From assembly GCA_016859345.1 (NCBI GenBank), contig CM029128.1, positions 17,500,104-17,564,103 on the forward strand: a stretch of 64,000 nt of DNA. Reading direction: 5' to 3'. Source of the stretch: Istiophorus platypterus. Taxonomy: Eukaryota; Chordata; Actinopteri; Istiophoriformes; Istiophoridae. A program made the position numbers and the translations under genes. Positions 25,392 through 39,218 of this stretch are shown here, piece after piece. Position 1 is the first letter of the stretch, and the number at the start of each line of letters is the position of its first letter. Under the pieces are notes generated by a model. That model was not told the origin of the DNA, did not search any database, and was given only the letters and a program-made list of their open reading frames with translations.

Positions 25392-25700
25392 ATGTGATTT
25401 CATGCTTAACAAAGCTAATGGGCTGGGGCCATCCAAGTAATAACATCTATCTAACCTCCTTTGTGTTTCCTTTGAAGCTGGCTGGGCAGTAGTTCTGTGC
25501 CTAATCTAACAGAGGCAGGGGTCTGGCTATCCTGCTGTCAAGGTAACGCCCTGTAATTGGCCTTCTAATTCTGGGTGATAATGAGACGGAAGTGGGTAGC
25601 AAAGGCTACACTGCTGTATTTACCTGCAGAACCAGACAATTAGTGCACATAATGCTAATCACAGGCTGGCAGGTGGATCTTTTAATGAGCCCAAAAAAGC
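25392..25700. promoter_or_regulatory. Candidate conserved non-coding element
   Basis: A repeat-free block with many TAAT cores (gtaattgg, ctaattct, gataatga, acaattag, gctaatca, tttaatga) and short GC-rich words between them. It resembles vertebrate intronic enhancers in texture. Conservation is not tested. Confidence 0.28.
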
Positions 25701-27055
25701 ATTTGTTTTCACTTTCTACTTTCACAGCTTTAGTGCTCTTATAATGATTATAAGTTAATTACATGTTTTTGAAAGTCCTTTCTGTGTTCTGAGCAAAAGA
25801 GTTTCCTGTTTTCAATTAATTACTTAATTGATGTATCTTTAGTAAAATGTACTTCACTCGTTTATTTATATTATAGGCAAGGTAGTGCTAATACCATGTT
25901 CCATGTATGCAGCATGTCTAAAGACTACATACTAAATATTACTTTATTAAAAGGCAAGATTAGACCTAAAAAAAAAACAATATTACAATTTTGTATGTAA
26001 AGCAGCAGAAATATTTGAAAAAAAAAATGTAATGCAATGCAAATAAGTGACAATTTTTCCGATGAAATGTGTTCCTTTTTTTACAAATGGAAAAAAAAAA
26101 AAATGAAACCTACAGTGATAGTGTTTAATATGATAAAGTTGAAGACAGTAGTCCATTTTACATTTTTCAGATTCGTTTTCTGGTGCGAGAGCTAGAGGAA
26201 AAGTAAGAATATCATTAGCCTTCATCCTCTGGGGATCATAAATATCTTTCCAAAATCGATCCAGTATTGGCTTGGATAGTTAAGCCTGGACCTAAGTAAA
26301 GGCTCGGCCCACTGACGGTCCTTCCTAGAGCAACGCTGACAGTATGGGTAAAATGAAACTTGAATGATACAAATCGAAACGAAGTTTTTGATACTGGTGC
26401 ATATACTTGTGCTGATTTCCTCCCATGATTGCTAACTTCAAACACTGGGTTCCTCAAAGGCCTAAAATAGGCTCCCTTCGCTCAGCCTGTCAGTACCTTG
26501 CAAACAGACCACATAGGACAACCCTTCAGGGATTCTCAGTGCCATCTGCCCTCCCACAGCGGGTGCAAGTCTCTGAGGTCATTCAACACAAGGAAAGTCA
26601 GTTGCTGATTAAAGTGAGGCCCTCTGTCAGCTAAAATCAGCCCCTGTAAGGTGCCAGTTACAGAACTTCATTTAGCTGTCTTTAACATTTCCTACAAATT
26701 TTCAGCTGCAAGCCCTCTCGGGTTCTGAGCTCTGAGGAAGGTTTAGAGTCGGCTGGTGAGATTAAGCTAAGAGAAGAACTCTTATGGAGGTGGGAAATAG
26801 TGGGTCTGTCAGGCACCTTCTGACTGCATAGTCAGGAGGACAGTGTGGACTGACAGGCGTCCCAGTGGTGTTCTGCCCTCTGGACAACATATGCTCTGTC
26901 TGATGAAACTTCCCATACGGGCCCACAGCTTTACATAAAGACATGCAAACGTGGGTGTACAGTGGTGCACGGATGCATGCACTTGCATATTAAACACAAG
27001 GACATATACACGCTTGTATGCACATGTTCAGTCAGCCCTGGCTTTCCCCCTCTTC

Positions 27056-27075
27056 CTTTGTGTGTGTGTGTGTGT

Positions 27076-27127
<52 letters not shown>
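27056..27127 (+). repeat. (GT)n microsatellite
   Basis: GT run interrupted once by 'tctgtt'. It ends at 'gttactcatc'. Confidence 0.95.
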
Positions 27128-27131
<4 letters not shown>

Positions 27132-29542
27132 CATCACATACAGTATGTGCAGCTGTGCATTTGTCTAGTGATTCCAGACGGATAATCAGGGACCTGAAAC
27201 GTGATACAATCAAACTAAGAAATAAATGATGACTGACATCATAACATCCTTGGTTTTATAAAGGCTTGCATCTCTAAAACTACAATTTAAGTATTAAAAT
27301 GATGTATTCACAGTTGATAGTTGTTTTTTTTTGTTTTTTCTGTTTTTTTTTAATCCCCATAGGCAGGTGGGTCATTTTTTTTGTCTTTTAAGTGTTAATA
27401 TATTCAGCTGTGTTTTATACATTTCCCCCCCATTTTCTTACATCTTGTACAGCTAATTCTGCTCAGTGTTACTACTACTACTAAATACCACTGTTGGCAT
27501 GGTTGTTGACATCGATTTCTGCATATTCTCAATTACAGATGTAATCTGCAGCATTATTATCACAATAATAACCATGTGTTTTCGTGATGAAATGTAAGGT
27601 AACTAACAAGTTCTTTTTAGGATAATAGCATACTAGTAGCAGAGGACAAATTGGGCTCCGGGCATTTGTCCTTGCAATCTTTTATTGAATACTAAATACT
27701 AAAATATATTATTTTGATTTTCCATTCGGCTCTTTGTAAATGGATAGTTACTGAGACTTTCCTATTTTACATTATGTAATTTTTTAAATTAATATATAAT
27801 TTTTCATTTCCCTGAACATAGTACTTAAATGGTGACTCTGGTTAGAAATGAAAAGTTGTTTATGAATTGATTTTTTTTTTGGTTCAATCTCCTATAACCC
27901 CACACGTCTCTTGAGCAAAACCCTTGATCTCCCACCTTTTGTCTGACCACAGTCTCTTTGTGATGTAGTGATGTATGATTTACTCCATTCTGTCGCATCA
28001 AATAGTTTCCAGCTCAGACAGCTTAGGATTCACTGCCCAGCTCTGAACCCTTTTAGTCTTTCATAGAACCACCAGCTCTTGTGGGCTTCAGAGCCATGTT
28101 TATTAAGTCCATTACTTAAATACTGATTAGATCGGACACCCTGGGATCATGGAGACTGTGAGGACATGGAGAATGTATCGCACCACTGTGCGTGTGCATG
28201 AATGAATTTGTGTTGCCTCTTTTATTCATTCGTGTGAATGAGATTGTGATTTGCTCCTCTTTGGGTAAGGAAGAATACAGATATCTTCCTGTGAAGAAAT
28301 AACCTCAGGCTTAAACAGTGGCAGCATTTGTGTTCCTTGATTTTATTTTGTTCCAAAGAAAGGGAGCCAATGTCTGTGCAAGACCATAAAGTGGAAATCA
28401 ATGACAGGCCATCATTTGCAGCCCCAAGTACAGATCCTATTGGATCAATCTTTGTTGCTGTCACGACACATAGAAGACCTGACCACCTGTTTGATATTTT
28501 TTGGTCTATTTTTCCCTTTTTTGTACATAAATAGCTACTGATTATTTAACACATTTTTTACAATGCGTTCACATTCATTCATAATGCATGAGCATGTGTG
28601 CTATAGCAGTTACACGATAAAATCAACAGAAGGACACAAGCTGCAGCTTTTATGCTACGAGGCAGGAGGGAAATTAAGAGGATATGTTTCTTTCTTTCTT
28701 ACTCTGCAACATGCTGTTTATTTGGGGTAGGTATCAAACATTAATACCTTTTGAATGTCTGTAGCCTAGAGGACTGAAATTTGATGATTAATGCCTGGTC
28801 AGACTTTTAGGCTTTTTGATAAGATATTTTCTGATAATTTGGAAAACTTTTCTAAATTTTGACATTATGTGTTTTAGGGTTGTTCTTTATTTAAGTCTGA
28901 TGCCCTGAGAAATTTGGCTTATTGTGTTGAATAAAAATTGGAATAACGTTTATGTTCCCAAAACTAATGTATCAAGTATTGTTTTGCAGCGCATATAACA
29001 TTTCATAAACCCGTCTCAGTATCCACCTGTAAACTCTGATTCTGTTATTGTCCAAGCCGTGCATTATTTAGTAACATTGTATGTTAATTCTTTTTTCGAT
29101 CCTGAAATAATTACTTTCTGATATTGAAAAACAGGCATTCTTAAATTTTGCAAAATGATTGTGATATCCTCAAAAGTTTTGGAAAACATGGCGTCTTCCA
29201 AAGTCCATCATAAAATTCTCCCTTCTTTTTGTGCCACAGTTTTCCCTCTGGATTCTTGCACATCAACCACAGGCATATTTTTTTTATCTTTTCCAGGAAT
29301 TCCTGTGGCTATGAACATATGGTCCATGCCCTAGTTACAGAATCTGGGGAAATTGTTGTAGTGTCCCAGGTGTACATGAGGATGTGACCCCTGGTTCTTA
29401 GGCCATGTAATTCTCAGGGAGCCCCTACAGAGTTCAGCCACACTTAGTCTGCTGTCTAAAGGGAAACAAGGCAGCAAGGTCGGCTGTAGGATCCACTGCG
29501 CCCTTGTCGCGCCCTGTCACTGTGATGGTCATCTCTCATCCT

Positions 29543-29561
29543 GTTTTTTTTTTTTTTTTCC
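29543..29561 (+). repeat. T tract
   Basis: A run of about 16 T bases. It may be the reversed tail of a retroposon, but no body was recognised. Confidence 0.6.
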
Positions 29562-32500
29562 AAGATGTCCCAGTGTGCCCTCAACATGCCACGTGTGGTG
29601 ATGGCTGTTTGTTGACGGCCGGTTTCTAATGGTTGGGCTCACACGGGAGCCAAAATTGTGTTTTCTCCTCCAAATGTCCTCTTTCTAATGAAGCTGACAA
29701 TGCTTACAGGCTGGGTGACTCACAATGGGCCTCGGGCCTCATCAGCTCTTAGCCCACTTGCTGCAAATCTAAATGGGTCTCCTTTGTCTAACTGATCTAA
29801 TTTTTCATAAGTAGTCGTAGAGATGTCTATGAAAAGTTTGTACCTTTCTTCTCCAAGAGGGAAACCAGCTACATATCCTTAATTCACTGTGGTTATATTG
29901 AATTCAACACGCAGCCTAAAGAAACAGCAACAAGAAAATCCATAGACATTTTTTGAACCACTCTAGGAGCATAATCCCATCATTCTGTCCATCTGTTTGT
30001 CCCAGACACTTATTTCACAGCAAGAAGTGTCATTTGTCTGCATTTGTCAACCTAAGCTGTGTATTAAAATATTCTCTATTTGGGTGAAAATGAGAGTGTT
30101 CTGAATAAACTATGCATACAGATGGACAGCGGAAGATCGGAATATGATTCTTTTAGAGCCAGCTATCAAGGCTCAGACCACTGATGGAATGTTCTTTAAA
30201 CTGTTAGCACAAGGCTAATTCTTCATCTGCTGGAAACCTCCTAGAAGCACCTAAAAAGCATTCCTGATGAACTATATGATGACGTACTCAAAAATGCTTA
30301 GACTCATTATAGTTGAGCTAAAAGCTAAGCTTCCCCGCAGTAAGTTTATGGAGAGGAAATCTCGTGCATCCTTCTTGTTTACAGTGTCTTAAACTAGTTA
30401 ACTACTGGCTTCACCCTCCGCCGCCTCCTGCCCGTCGACCTCTTGTTCAGTCTCGTGTTGACTCAGGATTAACTCATACAGTAAATGACCATCTGAACTG
30501 CTTGTAATAGCGGAATAATCTCTGTGATCTATAGGAGTGATGTAGCAATAGAACAAACATGAACGCAAGAACATTAACACACACAGTCGTGCACGCTTTA
30601 ATTGATTTGCTGGTGTTATTTGCTTTGTTGCATGCTTATTTCAAAGGGGAGGGTATCTTGTGTGTGTGTGAGGCATGATGATAATGGACCGTCGAGTCCC
30701 TGTGTTTCAGTAAATGCTTTGATAATGACACACTGGGCCAAGATAGAAAAATACAAACAAACAAAAAAAAATAAAAAACACCAAAGATTAAACTGTGAGT
30801 GATAAAAATGTCACACAGTTACACTAATGGCCTGAGTCAATAGCTTGTTTCGGGAGATTATGTTGATCATATTCAGGACTTAAGCTCTCTCTAAGAGGAA
30901 GCCATTGCTACAACGATTAGCAGAGTAGCACAAAAATAAGTCGCAAATAAAAATGGCATAGAATACTTTATAGCTGGAGAAGATAGATGCAGTAGATCAA
31001 AAGACAAATCCTCAAATTACACAAACAGTGGAGTTAGAGTTTCAAACAGACAGACAGAGAAACATTGCTTCTACTGTGCTGCATCTAAAAACAAATCAAT
31101 ATTTTAGTATTTTTTACTGCACGGTGAAAGCACACATCTTATTTTGGAGCTTTGAACGGAACCCATAATGCGCTGCTGTCGACTGTGAGCTACATAAGGC
31201 TGAACATTTAATAATTTGTTAAATTTTTTTGTACTAGTGGAAACGTTTATGGATTATCACAGTTCTTGTCAATTTCAAGAGGTAGTCAGAAGCAGGTTTG
31301 AGTAAGTGTTTTCCAAAGGGAATGAGTATAATGTAATGGTGTTTTAATGTGTTTTCCTGATAATCGGGGCGATTTAATCAGCCACCATGCAAACGCCAAA
31401 TTTAATGCCTTTCCTAGTTTTTTTCTCTGATTTCCCCCGTGTTATACTTTTTTCTGATCTCACCCAGCACACCAGAAGTAGACACACTTCTTTTCCTGAG
31501 AATTTTTTAGGATGTTGTTCCTTTACTTTTCCTATTAAACACACACATGACAAACCTGATCCTGACCCGAGTCTTTCCTGACTCATAAACTGAGTCAGTT
31601 CCCTGGGCGGGAAATGTTCAGTGATGCCAATTTGTTCCAAACTCTGTATTATGACAGGCAGAGGACTTGGTTTCTCAGTTTTGCGTGACCTGAGATACGC
31701 TTCCATATCAAAATTAACAACTCCTGTTTGAAGCATGGCCTTGTCCAGGGAATAACACTACTTTACATGCCTCAGGCATATATATATTCACACACACACC
31801 TGTAAGTCACTTGAATACAAATAGCCCATGGATACATTTTTCAGCTTTTTAGTTGTGCATAGCTGTGATTTAAAGTAAATTTATTTTCAAATGCATCATT
31901 TGAACTGGGTGTCTGGTGAATGCATTAATGCAAAATAATGGATGTACCTGTAGGAGACATTAAGACACCAGTCATATACACAGTCAGATGGTCATGTTCC
32001 TCTGATTTTAAGCACGATAGTGACTGGAAATAAGTACAAGCCACCAATCTGCAGCTGCTGTATGTGCTATCTTCTAAAATAATGACTCCATTAATTACAG
32101 AGCGATGTTGCTGCCTGACAGCGCTCACCGTGTTAATTGAATGTACCGATAATGGATTTACAGCAAAGTCAAAATGCGACAACTGCTGTCTGCCTTGGGC
32201 CTGTCATGCTCACCTAAATCGAGTCAAATCGAGTGTCAGATGCTGTTTAGGTTAAGACAGAGAGAGGAAGGCGAGGGAGTACAAAGGCAGAGGGACCTAA
32301 AGTCAAACTAATGATGGAGCATGAAACAGGCCATCTATGTTTGATGAATGTTGGCTGAGAGACTGGAAAGTGAGATGAAACGGAGATGAAAAGGACAGAG
32401 TCTGAAGATTGCAGTTAAAGAGAGGATAGGATGAATAAGCAGCTTAGATAACAACATAGACACACATGAGCGATGTAATCTGATAAACAAGTCAGTCGTC

Positions 32501-32695
32501 CCTTGCTTGTGGAGCAGCCTCCTCCAACATTTGATGTTCACCACTCCTCTTTAATCACATAAATATCTGCTTTTTAATCAACCTGCACCGTTTTCTGACA
32601 ACTTAAAACTTGAAGAATGATCACTTAATTGGGAAGTAGTCAGTAGATGAATTGATACTGAATATAGAACTCTAGTTATTTGCAGCTGTATTGTA

Positions 32696-33336
32696 TATAC
32701 ACTGCATAGCTTCAAATAAAGTGTTATGCTGTGACCAATTACTTGAGTACCGTTTTTTTTAAGCTTGTAATTGTTTACATTTTGGCAAATCACCACTACT
32801 GGATATAAGTTAAGCTATCTTTTAGCATGTTCATTTTGCAGTAGTCCTATGTTCATAAGAAATGAGAGGATGGAAGTATTCTTGAGTTACAAGGAGGGTA
32901 ATTTAGTCCATGATTTCTAAGCAGGTTTATTGACTTTTATCCCCCATGAACATCCTAGTCATCATTTCATCAGAAAGTGTAAATCACATTGAATCTAAAA
33001 TCTGTGAGTCATTTTGTGTGTCTATATTTGAAGGTGCTGCTGGCGGATTTCCTTTTTTTTTTCTTTCTTTAACCTTTTGAACAGCCAGGTTAGCTTTTTC
33101 GCCCATTTCCAATTTTTCTGCTATGCTAAGCCAAATATAGGATGTTTTATACTTTATGAACAGATATGAGAGTGGTATTGATCTTCTCATCCAACTCTTG
33201 ACAGGAAAACGGATCAGCATTTCCCCCAGATGTAGAAATATACAAAGTGCCCTAGACCAAACCATTAAATACATCCTTAGAACAACATTTTGTCAACAGG
33301 GATGACCACATACTTTTGTCGGTACAGTGCATATGA
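32696..33336. mobile_element. Possible Tc1/mariner-like non-autonomous element
   Basis: The right end reads ccacatacttttgtcggtac followed by 'agtgcatat', close to the 'ccacatacttttggccatatagtgta' ends of fish Tc1-like elements. The left edge 'atatacactgcatagcttcaaataaagt' partly matches its complement. The pairing is imperfect, so the left boundary is uncertain. The 96-codon minus-strand open frame inside has no recognisable transposase motif. Confidence 0.35.
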
Positions 33337-34384
33337 TAGTAAAAATTTTCTGTATTAAAATACCATCAGACAAACAAGAGACTGGTGCAGTAACAGCTAC
33401 AACCTGCCTAGAGGAGAGCGGACTAAATTTGATTCATTGTTAAGTGTAATTCTGTGCTGATGCTACTCTCAGCTTTGAATCAACCATCTTCAGCCTGATA
33501 TCTGTAATCTTCCTCACTCTAACTATTGCACAGCTTGTTCGGTAGCACATTTTGCCTGGTGTGAGAATGTGCTGGATGCCGCCTTCAGAGTCATTAGTGC
33601 TTCAGTACAGGCACTAATGGAATAGCTCAGCTACTTCATCTCTGTAGACCTGGTTAAAAGCTTCTACAGTCTTTAATGTCCTCCAGCTCTCTCATTTCTC
33701 TGTGTAGTTTTTCTTTCTCTCTATCTCCTGTTTTCTCATGTAGTGTAGCATCCTCTCTCTCATCCTCTCAGCAATTTAACTTTCAGCCACCACCATCTCT
33801 GTTTTTTTTTCTCTCCCGCCCGTCAGCTTGCAGCCGGATCGATTGCTGACGGTGTATAAGATGCAGTGCAAGCTGCGTGCTGTCTCCACTCACTCACACA
33901 GAGATGAATGTTAATCAATGCGATGTGTGGTGGAGGAAATGCATCAAAACCAATTGTGTCATCCTCATTTGGGATTTGTATCTTTTTTTTTTCTTTTTAA
34001 ATACACACCTGAGCGTGCACATTCAGTAATGTTAATGCTGCTGTTTACCAGCACACAGTAGCAACAGTTTAGTGCCATGCCCACTGGTTGGTGAGTGATT
34101 GGTGACTTCATCAAACAACAATGATTAATATCATGTCCTCTAAATTCAGGAAGTGAAGGATGTGTCATCTTTTTTTGATTAAAACACGTCGATGTTCCAC
34201 AAGCAGGGCCGCTGAAACCTCTTCCTGTTGATGCATTCATGGACACTCCAGCTTTTTAGGTTTAAGTCAGACGCCTCTTTCAGTTCAGTTTGTCCTCTGT
34301 GTCTGAATTTTCCAAAGATATGTCTCATGTATGTAGTGCTGAGGCCATTTGTTTTGAATTATATCCTTCTTTTATATTTTTTTC

Positions 34385-34475
34385 GATCATTTTTGTAGTT
34401 TTATAGACTAAACAATTAACATGACAATTATAATAAAACTTATTTAATAATGAAATATGACTGCAATGATTTCCA
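34385..34475 (-). repeat. Decayed copy of the 'gctgcaactaat' family (fragment)
   Basis: 'gttttatagactaaacaatt' followed further on by 'taataatgaaatatgactgcaatga' follows the reverse of the family start, with many substitutions. Low certainty. Confidence 0.35.
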
Positions 34476-36437
34476 TCATCTGATTGTTGGACTAAACCAG
34501 TGTGGACTTTAAAACATAATGTCTCAGCCCAAATGTAAGCAGATGAATCTAGAATCATGATTATGCCGCAGGTCTATATGCAGTGAAGGTGTTTATACTG
34601 TAAGATACCCCTATAGGTTTCACAAGGCCAACTTACCACTTTCTGAGATAATAATATTCTAGCTAATACTGTAATGTAGGAGAGTTTTCAATATGGGCCT
34701 TTCTTGTCGCTGCCTTCCCATATAGTGACAACATACTGTAACTCTGTAAATGAAGGGGACTAAGTATTCATTATGATAGATTATTAGTTTCAGCTACTTT
34801 TCAAGTCTGCAAGCTGATTTTTATAGAGTATTATACCTGGAAACAAATGGCTTCCTAGACAGTAGGCTATCAATGTAAAAAATTACAGCGTACCATGAGG
34901 GTAGAATTTGGAGTTAGTAGTTTATTGCTTCAATTATGCAAAATCACTGGTGCTTTAAATCATAGTTACAGACAATATTAGAATCTCTTTCAATCATTAT
35001 GTCCCTTTTCTCTTTTTCTTTTCTAAAAGATATTCTTTGCCTCTTTCTCCCTTTCGCTTTCTTCTTCTTATTTGGGGGCTCATTTTCCCATCTGCCTACC
35101 CTGTCTCTTCCTCTATTCAACTTCTTTAAGGGTTTGATCCATTATAGATCAGTGATAAAGTAACGATTCCTCAATGCCAATACAAGACCATGTCTCACCT
35201 GCTCTGCTCTTTCTAAATATCTGTCTGAAGAAGATCAATCTCCATAAATCAGTCCATAAACAGCCCTCCAAGGTAACTTCCAACCAAAGACACTTGAAGC
35301 TCTGAGAAATTTTAGTCTGAAGTCTCTGTCTTCAGCACCCTGCAGCTGTCTAAATCTGTCTCCTTGCACAATCGGAGCCAAAATTTTCACCCAGCGTGAA
35401 TTTATTGAGGAGGCACGTTTTTGATTTGATCTTTTAATCAAAGCGGAGGTGACAGCGTGAATGTCATCACACAGCGGCAACAAAAGAGGCCCTGACTGCA
35501 GCAGTATGGCCCGGGTCATTAATGGATGCTAATATAATCTAAGAGCAGAGGAGACAAAGTGAAACCGTAGAGAAATGAGTTGGCGTCGTGTTTGATGCAG
35601 AAACCTTTTCAGCTTCATTACCCAGTGCTGTTACAACTCATGGCCGTGTGGATCACTGCTCATGTCTCTGGGCCATCATTAATATCACACAGTGCAGGTT
35701 TTACAAAGGTATTAAGAGATTACTGTGGCAGTGGCGGGGAAAATGGATTTTTTTTTTTCTGCTTCCATTTATCCTTTTATGCTCCTCCCCCAATCATTGT
35801 CATTAGGATAAATTTCAGTGAAACAAAAATCCATTAAGTCCATTAATCTCAGTTCATAATTTTTTTTTTCCATGTCCTTTTTATTGTCTTTTTGTCCATG
35901 GTTTTATTTGTCTAATCTGCTCACAAAGTCAGATAATGTTTGGTTCAGAGTAGCTAGTTCTGATAGTTGAGTCATTTATCTAGTTAAAGTGTAAGTCATT
36001 CTGTGGTTCCAGCTTCTTTTATATGAGAATTTGCTGGTTTTCCTTTTTATTGCACTGTTGGTCTGGCATAACAAGCAAAGCTTTTTTTTAATACTTTTTA
36101 AACTTTCTTAGCATTTTATAGAATAAATTTTATGAATTGATTAAAGAATTTAATCAAATAGTAATGAAAAATAGTTATACAACAGTAGAAAATAGAACAG
36201 TAATAATCTCATCATTGTCTAATGTGACACAATACTGTGTGTGAATTTTTCTGTTTTCCGGTGACAGTTAGGATATTCAAAAATTTGACAGGGTCAACAC
36301 AAGTTTAAAAGCCCCCCAACCATAATGAAGATGACATGCAGACCCACATCATGTATTTAGGGCAAATCACTTCTAATGTTTTCTGAAAACCTGTTTGAAA
36401 TACAGGGTGAGGAAATCCAGCCGAAGGCACACAAGGG

Positions 36438-36457
36438 TTTTGTTTTGTTTTGTTTCG
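36438..36457 (+). repeat. (TTTTG)n tandem
   Basis: About four ttttg units. Confidence 0.85.
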
Positions 36458-38981
36458 CTTTTTTTCTTGTCTGTCATTTCTATCAGTTATAAAAGTTGAC
36501 CTGTTTCTGACTTAATTTCTAAGATCCCCCAGTATAAAGTATAATACATAGCAGTAAAGACTACCCTAAACTCAAAATCACAATGGAATGAAAGTTACAA
36601 CTACAGAAGAGAAGTTTGAAGAAAAGGGTGAATTTTAAAGACAATGTCTAAACCCAGTAAGTTTGCAGTTTGCAGGTTAATAGGATTCTAGACAGCTAAA
36701 GTAAACCTGGCTAAAATCGAAGTGACTGTGTTTAAGACGCCTATGTTCCATATAAACATTGGTTCTGCAGCATTTCAGATACTGTGTTTCACAGTAGTTA
36801 GAACCTGTTTCACTCTGAAACAAGAGTACAGAAAGTAAAACAATATTTAACCCTAAATCTTCCATTTTCCTCATCTCATCATTGGACCTGCAAATCCTCT
36901 TTAAGAAATGTCCACTGTAAATATTCAAGGGCTCTTATAGAACTACTTTCTGGTTCAGCTTTGACCTGGACTTAGCAGTGATGTTACTATGTTAAAGGTG
37001 ATGATAACTATATGATTAGAAATGATTGGCCAAAAAAACAATATCGCATCTGAGGTTGCAGGGGAAAGGTTTCCATTAAAAGGACTTTTAGATAATTACT
37101 GTGACTAAACCTGGCAGTTAAAGAATCTTCCTCTATCTTGCTCTATCTGTTATAATATTTAAAATCTTTTCAAAATGAGCTCTAAAAGTTTTTGACCCAG
37201 ATCTGATGAGAGAAGTGTGATGAGTACTATTCCACACTGTGGTAATCATTGCTGTAGGAAATAGGTGTAAAACAGGCCGCTTACGATACAGACAGATATC
37301 GATACGCTTGGCTAGATTCACATTAGGTACCATTATAATGTGAGAGACAGTAAGACCTAATGGACCCACCCCACAGTCAGATGTAATGCAGCATAGAAGA
37401 CAAGGCATGACATTTGCTAAATACAACACTGAGGCTAATGTGGCATCACATCGGAGACACAACACATCAGAAGTACGAATGAATCATGAGACAGCTGAAA
37501 GTCAACACACTGGAAGGAGACAGAAAGGAAAACTATTGCAATGCTGAAGACATGACTGATTTATTACCATCAGATATATTTGTGTATATACACAATGTTG
37601 ATGCGCTGTCATTCATTCTGTTTGAAAAAGACAAAACAAGCTCTTTATTTTTTCTTGAGAATTTTTTAAATTATTGATCCCAGTGAAATCGAAAAGGGGC
37701 TTTCATTTCAAGCTTACAGAGACGCGACAAAAAAGAGGATGAGAAGTGAAAGCAGTTTTCCAAACACTGGACAGCAGTTTTTGGCAAAAAAAAAAACCAA
37801 ACAAAAAAACGCTTTCCACACACACTGTTGTACCCGTAGGGCAGGACTGTTCATCTGTGGCAACATGCCAGCATGTAGCAGAATGATGCACTGTGCGAGT
37901 TTAAATAAAAACTTTAAATAAAATATCTGTCCTGTGAGCCTGAGCCAGGATTCGGCTGTTGCGCAACTGCGACTGGTTCGCCTCTCAAGGCCTGTGTTTT
38001 CAATGACCTCCATTCACAGTAGCTAAAGGGGGACCTGCAGTATACGGGCAAAGCTGCAGACCGAATTAACATCAAAATCAGGCCTGACAGGAAGAGAAAC
38101 ATAGATTTTCAGTTGGTGGTCCTTGGTGGCCGTTACCTTTTCCTTGTTTTCCAAGATTGAAATGTTGAATTATTTATACTAGGCGAACTTTATTCTATAG
38201 GCTGACAGACATTCTATATACTGTACCTACATGTAATCTAAACCTAGTGAGAGTTTTCCAGCGAAACACCCTGACACCTCTGGGTTGCAAAAAAACAGAG
38301 CTTTGACCATTCAAGGTGGTGAACAGTGTCCCATATGGACTCCTGTCAGCTTGAAAGTCCCAGTGTCCCCTCTGTCGCTTCCCCTTGGGAGGACTTGGGA
38401 TTCACCTGACATACCAAAGCTTCCTGTAAACTGTCAGAGTCCAGAAATGTTGATTTCCATCCTCACCCACTGAAACATACAGTGTCCTCATGTGCCTTCC
38501 TTATAAAATACAATTTTTAACTGGAATTACTCAAACAGTATGTCAGTAATGTTTTAGCTAGTTGTCAGGATACAAACAACATATGAATATCTCCCTAAAG
38601 TGAATATTTTCTCTTTCTCTGTTTTCATTTTGTTCCCATGGTGCTTCAGTTTAACATACCAAAACAACTCTCCTCCTGCTGATAAGAGCTTCTCTATTTG
38701 CAAAATTGATGTTGAAAATATCTGGGAGAGAGTGGGATGATTTTGAGCTAAATGATCGAATTCATATGAGGCTGCCAGTTCATTTAATTTTGGCAGCCTG
38801 AAAACGAGTAACTGAGAATGTATTGGAAGCATTTTAGAATAGAATAGATTTTATTTTGGTGTTTTCTTATGCATTAACTGTTGCAAATGATCCCGATTTA
38901 GGAAAAGATGGATTTAGGAACGTTGGGGAAAGATGATGTTTACAGTACAAACTAGTAGAGTACTGTGATGCTTGTAGCTCT

Positions 38982-39000
38982 TGATGATCAATGATCATCA
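38982..39000. repeat. Perfect palindrome with 9-bp arms
   Basis: tgatgatca and its exact complement tgatcatca flank a single A. The neighbouring bases repeat 'atca'/'atga' words. Confidence 0.9.
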
Positions 39001-39018
39001 ATGACATCAGCTCCATTA

Positions 39019-39218
39019 TATAGAGATGAAATGATTAGTTGATTAACCTATTGTACAATGTAAAATAGTGCAGATCATTATAAACTGACTGTACTTGGGT
39101 TTTGGGCTTGGTCTGACAAAACACCACATTTAAAGAGGGTGCACTGGACCTCGTTGAAATTAGGATGAAAACAGATAGATTAATCAATAATGAAAATAGT
39201 CATTAGTAACAGCCCTAA
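39019..39218 (-). repeat. Teleost interspersed repeat, 'gctgcaactaat' family, copy 2 (reverse)
   Basis: Its right end 'agattaatcaataatgaaa' followed by 'atagtcattagtaacagccct' is the reverse of the family start. Its left end 'gaaatgattagttgattaac' carries the characteristic gattagttgatta words. The ~200 bp interior has 'ggttttgggcttggtctgac', which corresponds to the internal part of other copies. It lies opposite in orientation to the copy at 707-927. Confidence 0.65.

Larger units (their letters stand above)
20634..32695 (+). other. vav2 intron, third segment
   Basis: No exon was recognised and few repeats occur: a GT microsatellite at 27056 and T tracts near 27320-27350 and 29545-29560. 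Two repeat-free, TAAT-rich blocks (about 23020-23235 and 25392-25700) look more constrained than their surroundings by composition, and could be conserved non-coding elements. Open frames, including a 120-codon one on the minus strand at 31374-31736, match nothing I know. Confidence 0.7.

Noticed and set aside
31374..31736. 120-codon open frame on the minus strand
   Set aside because: No family resemblance, no neighbouring exon-like sequence, and an overlapping frame on the other strand.
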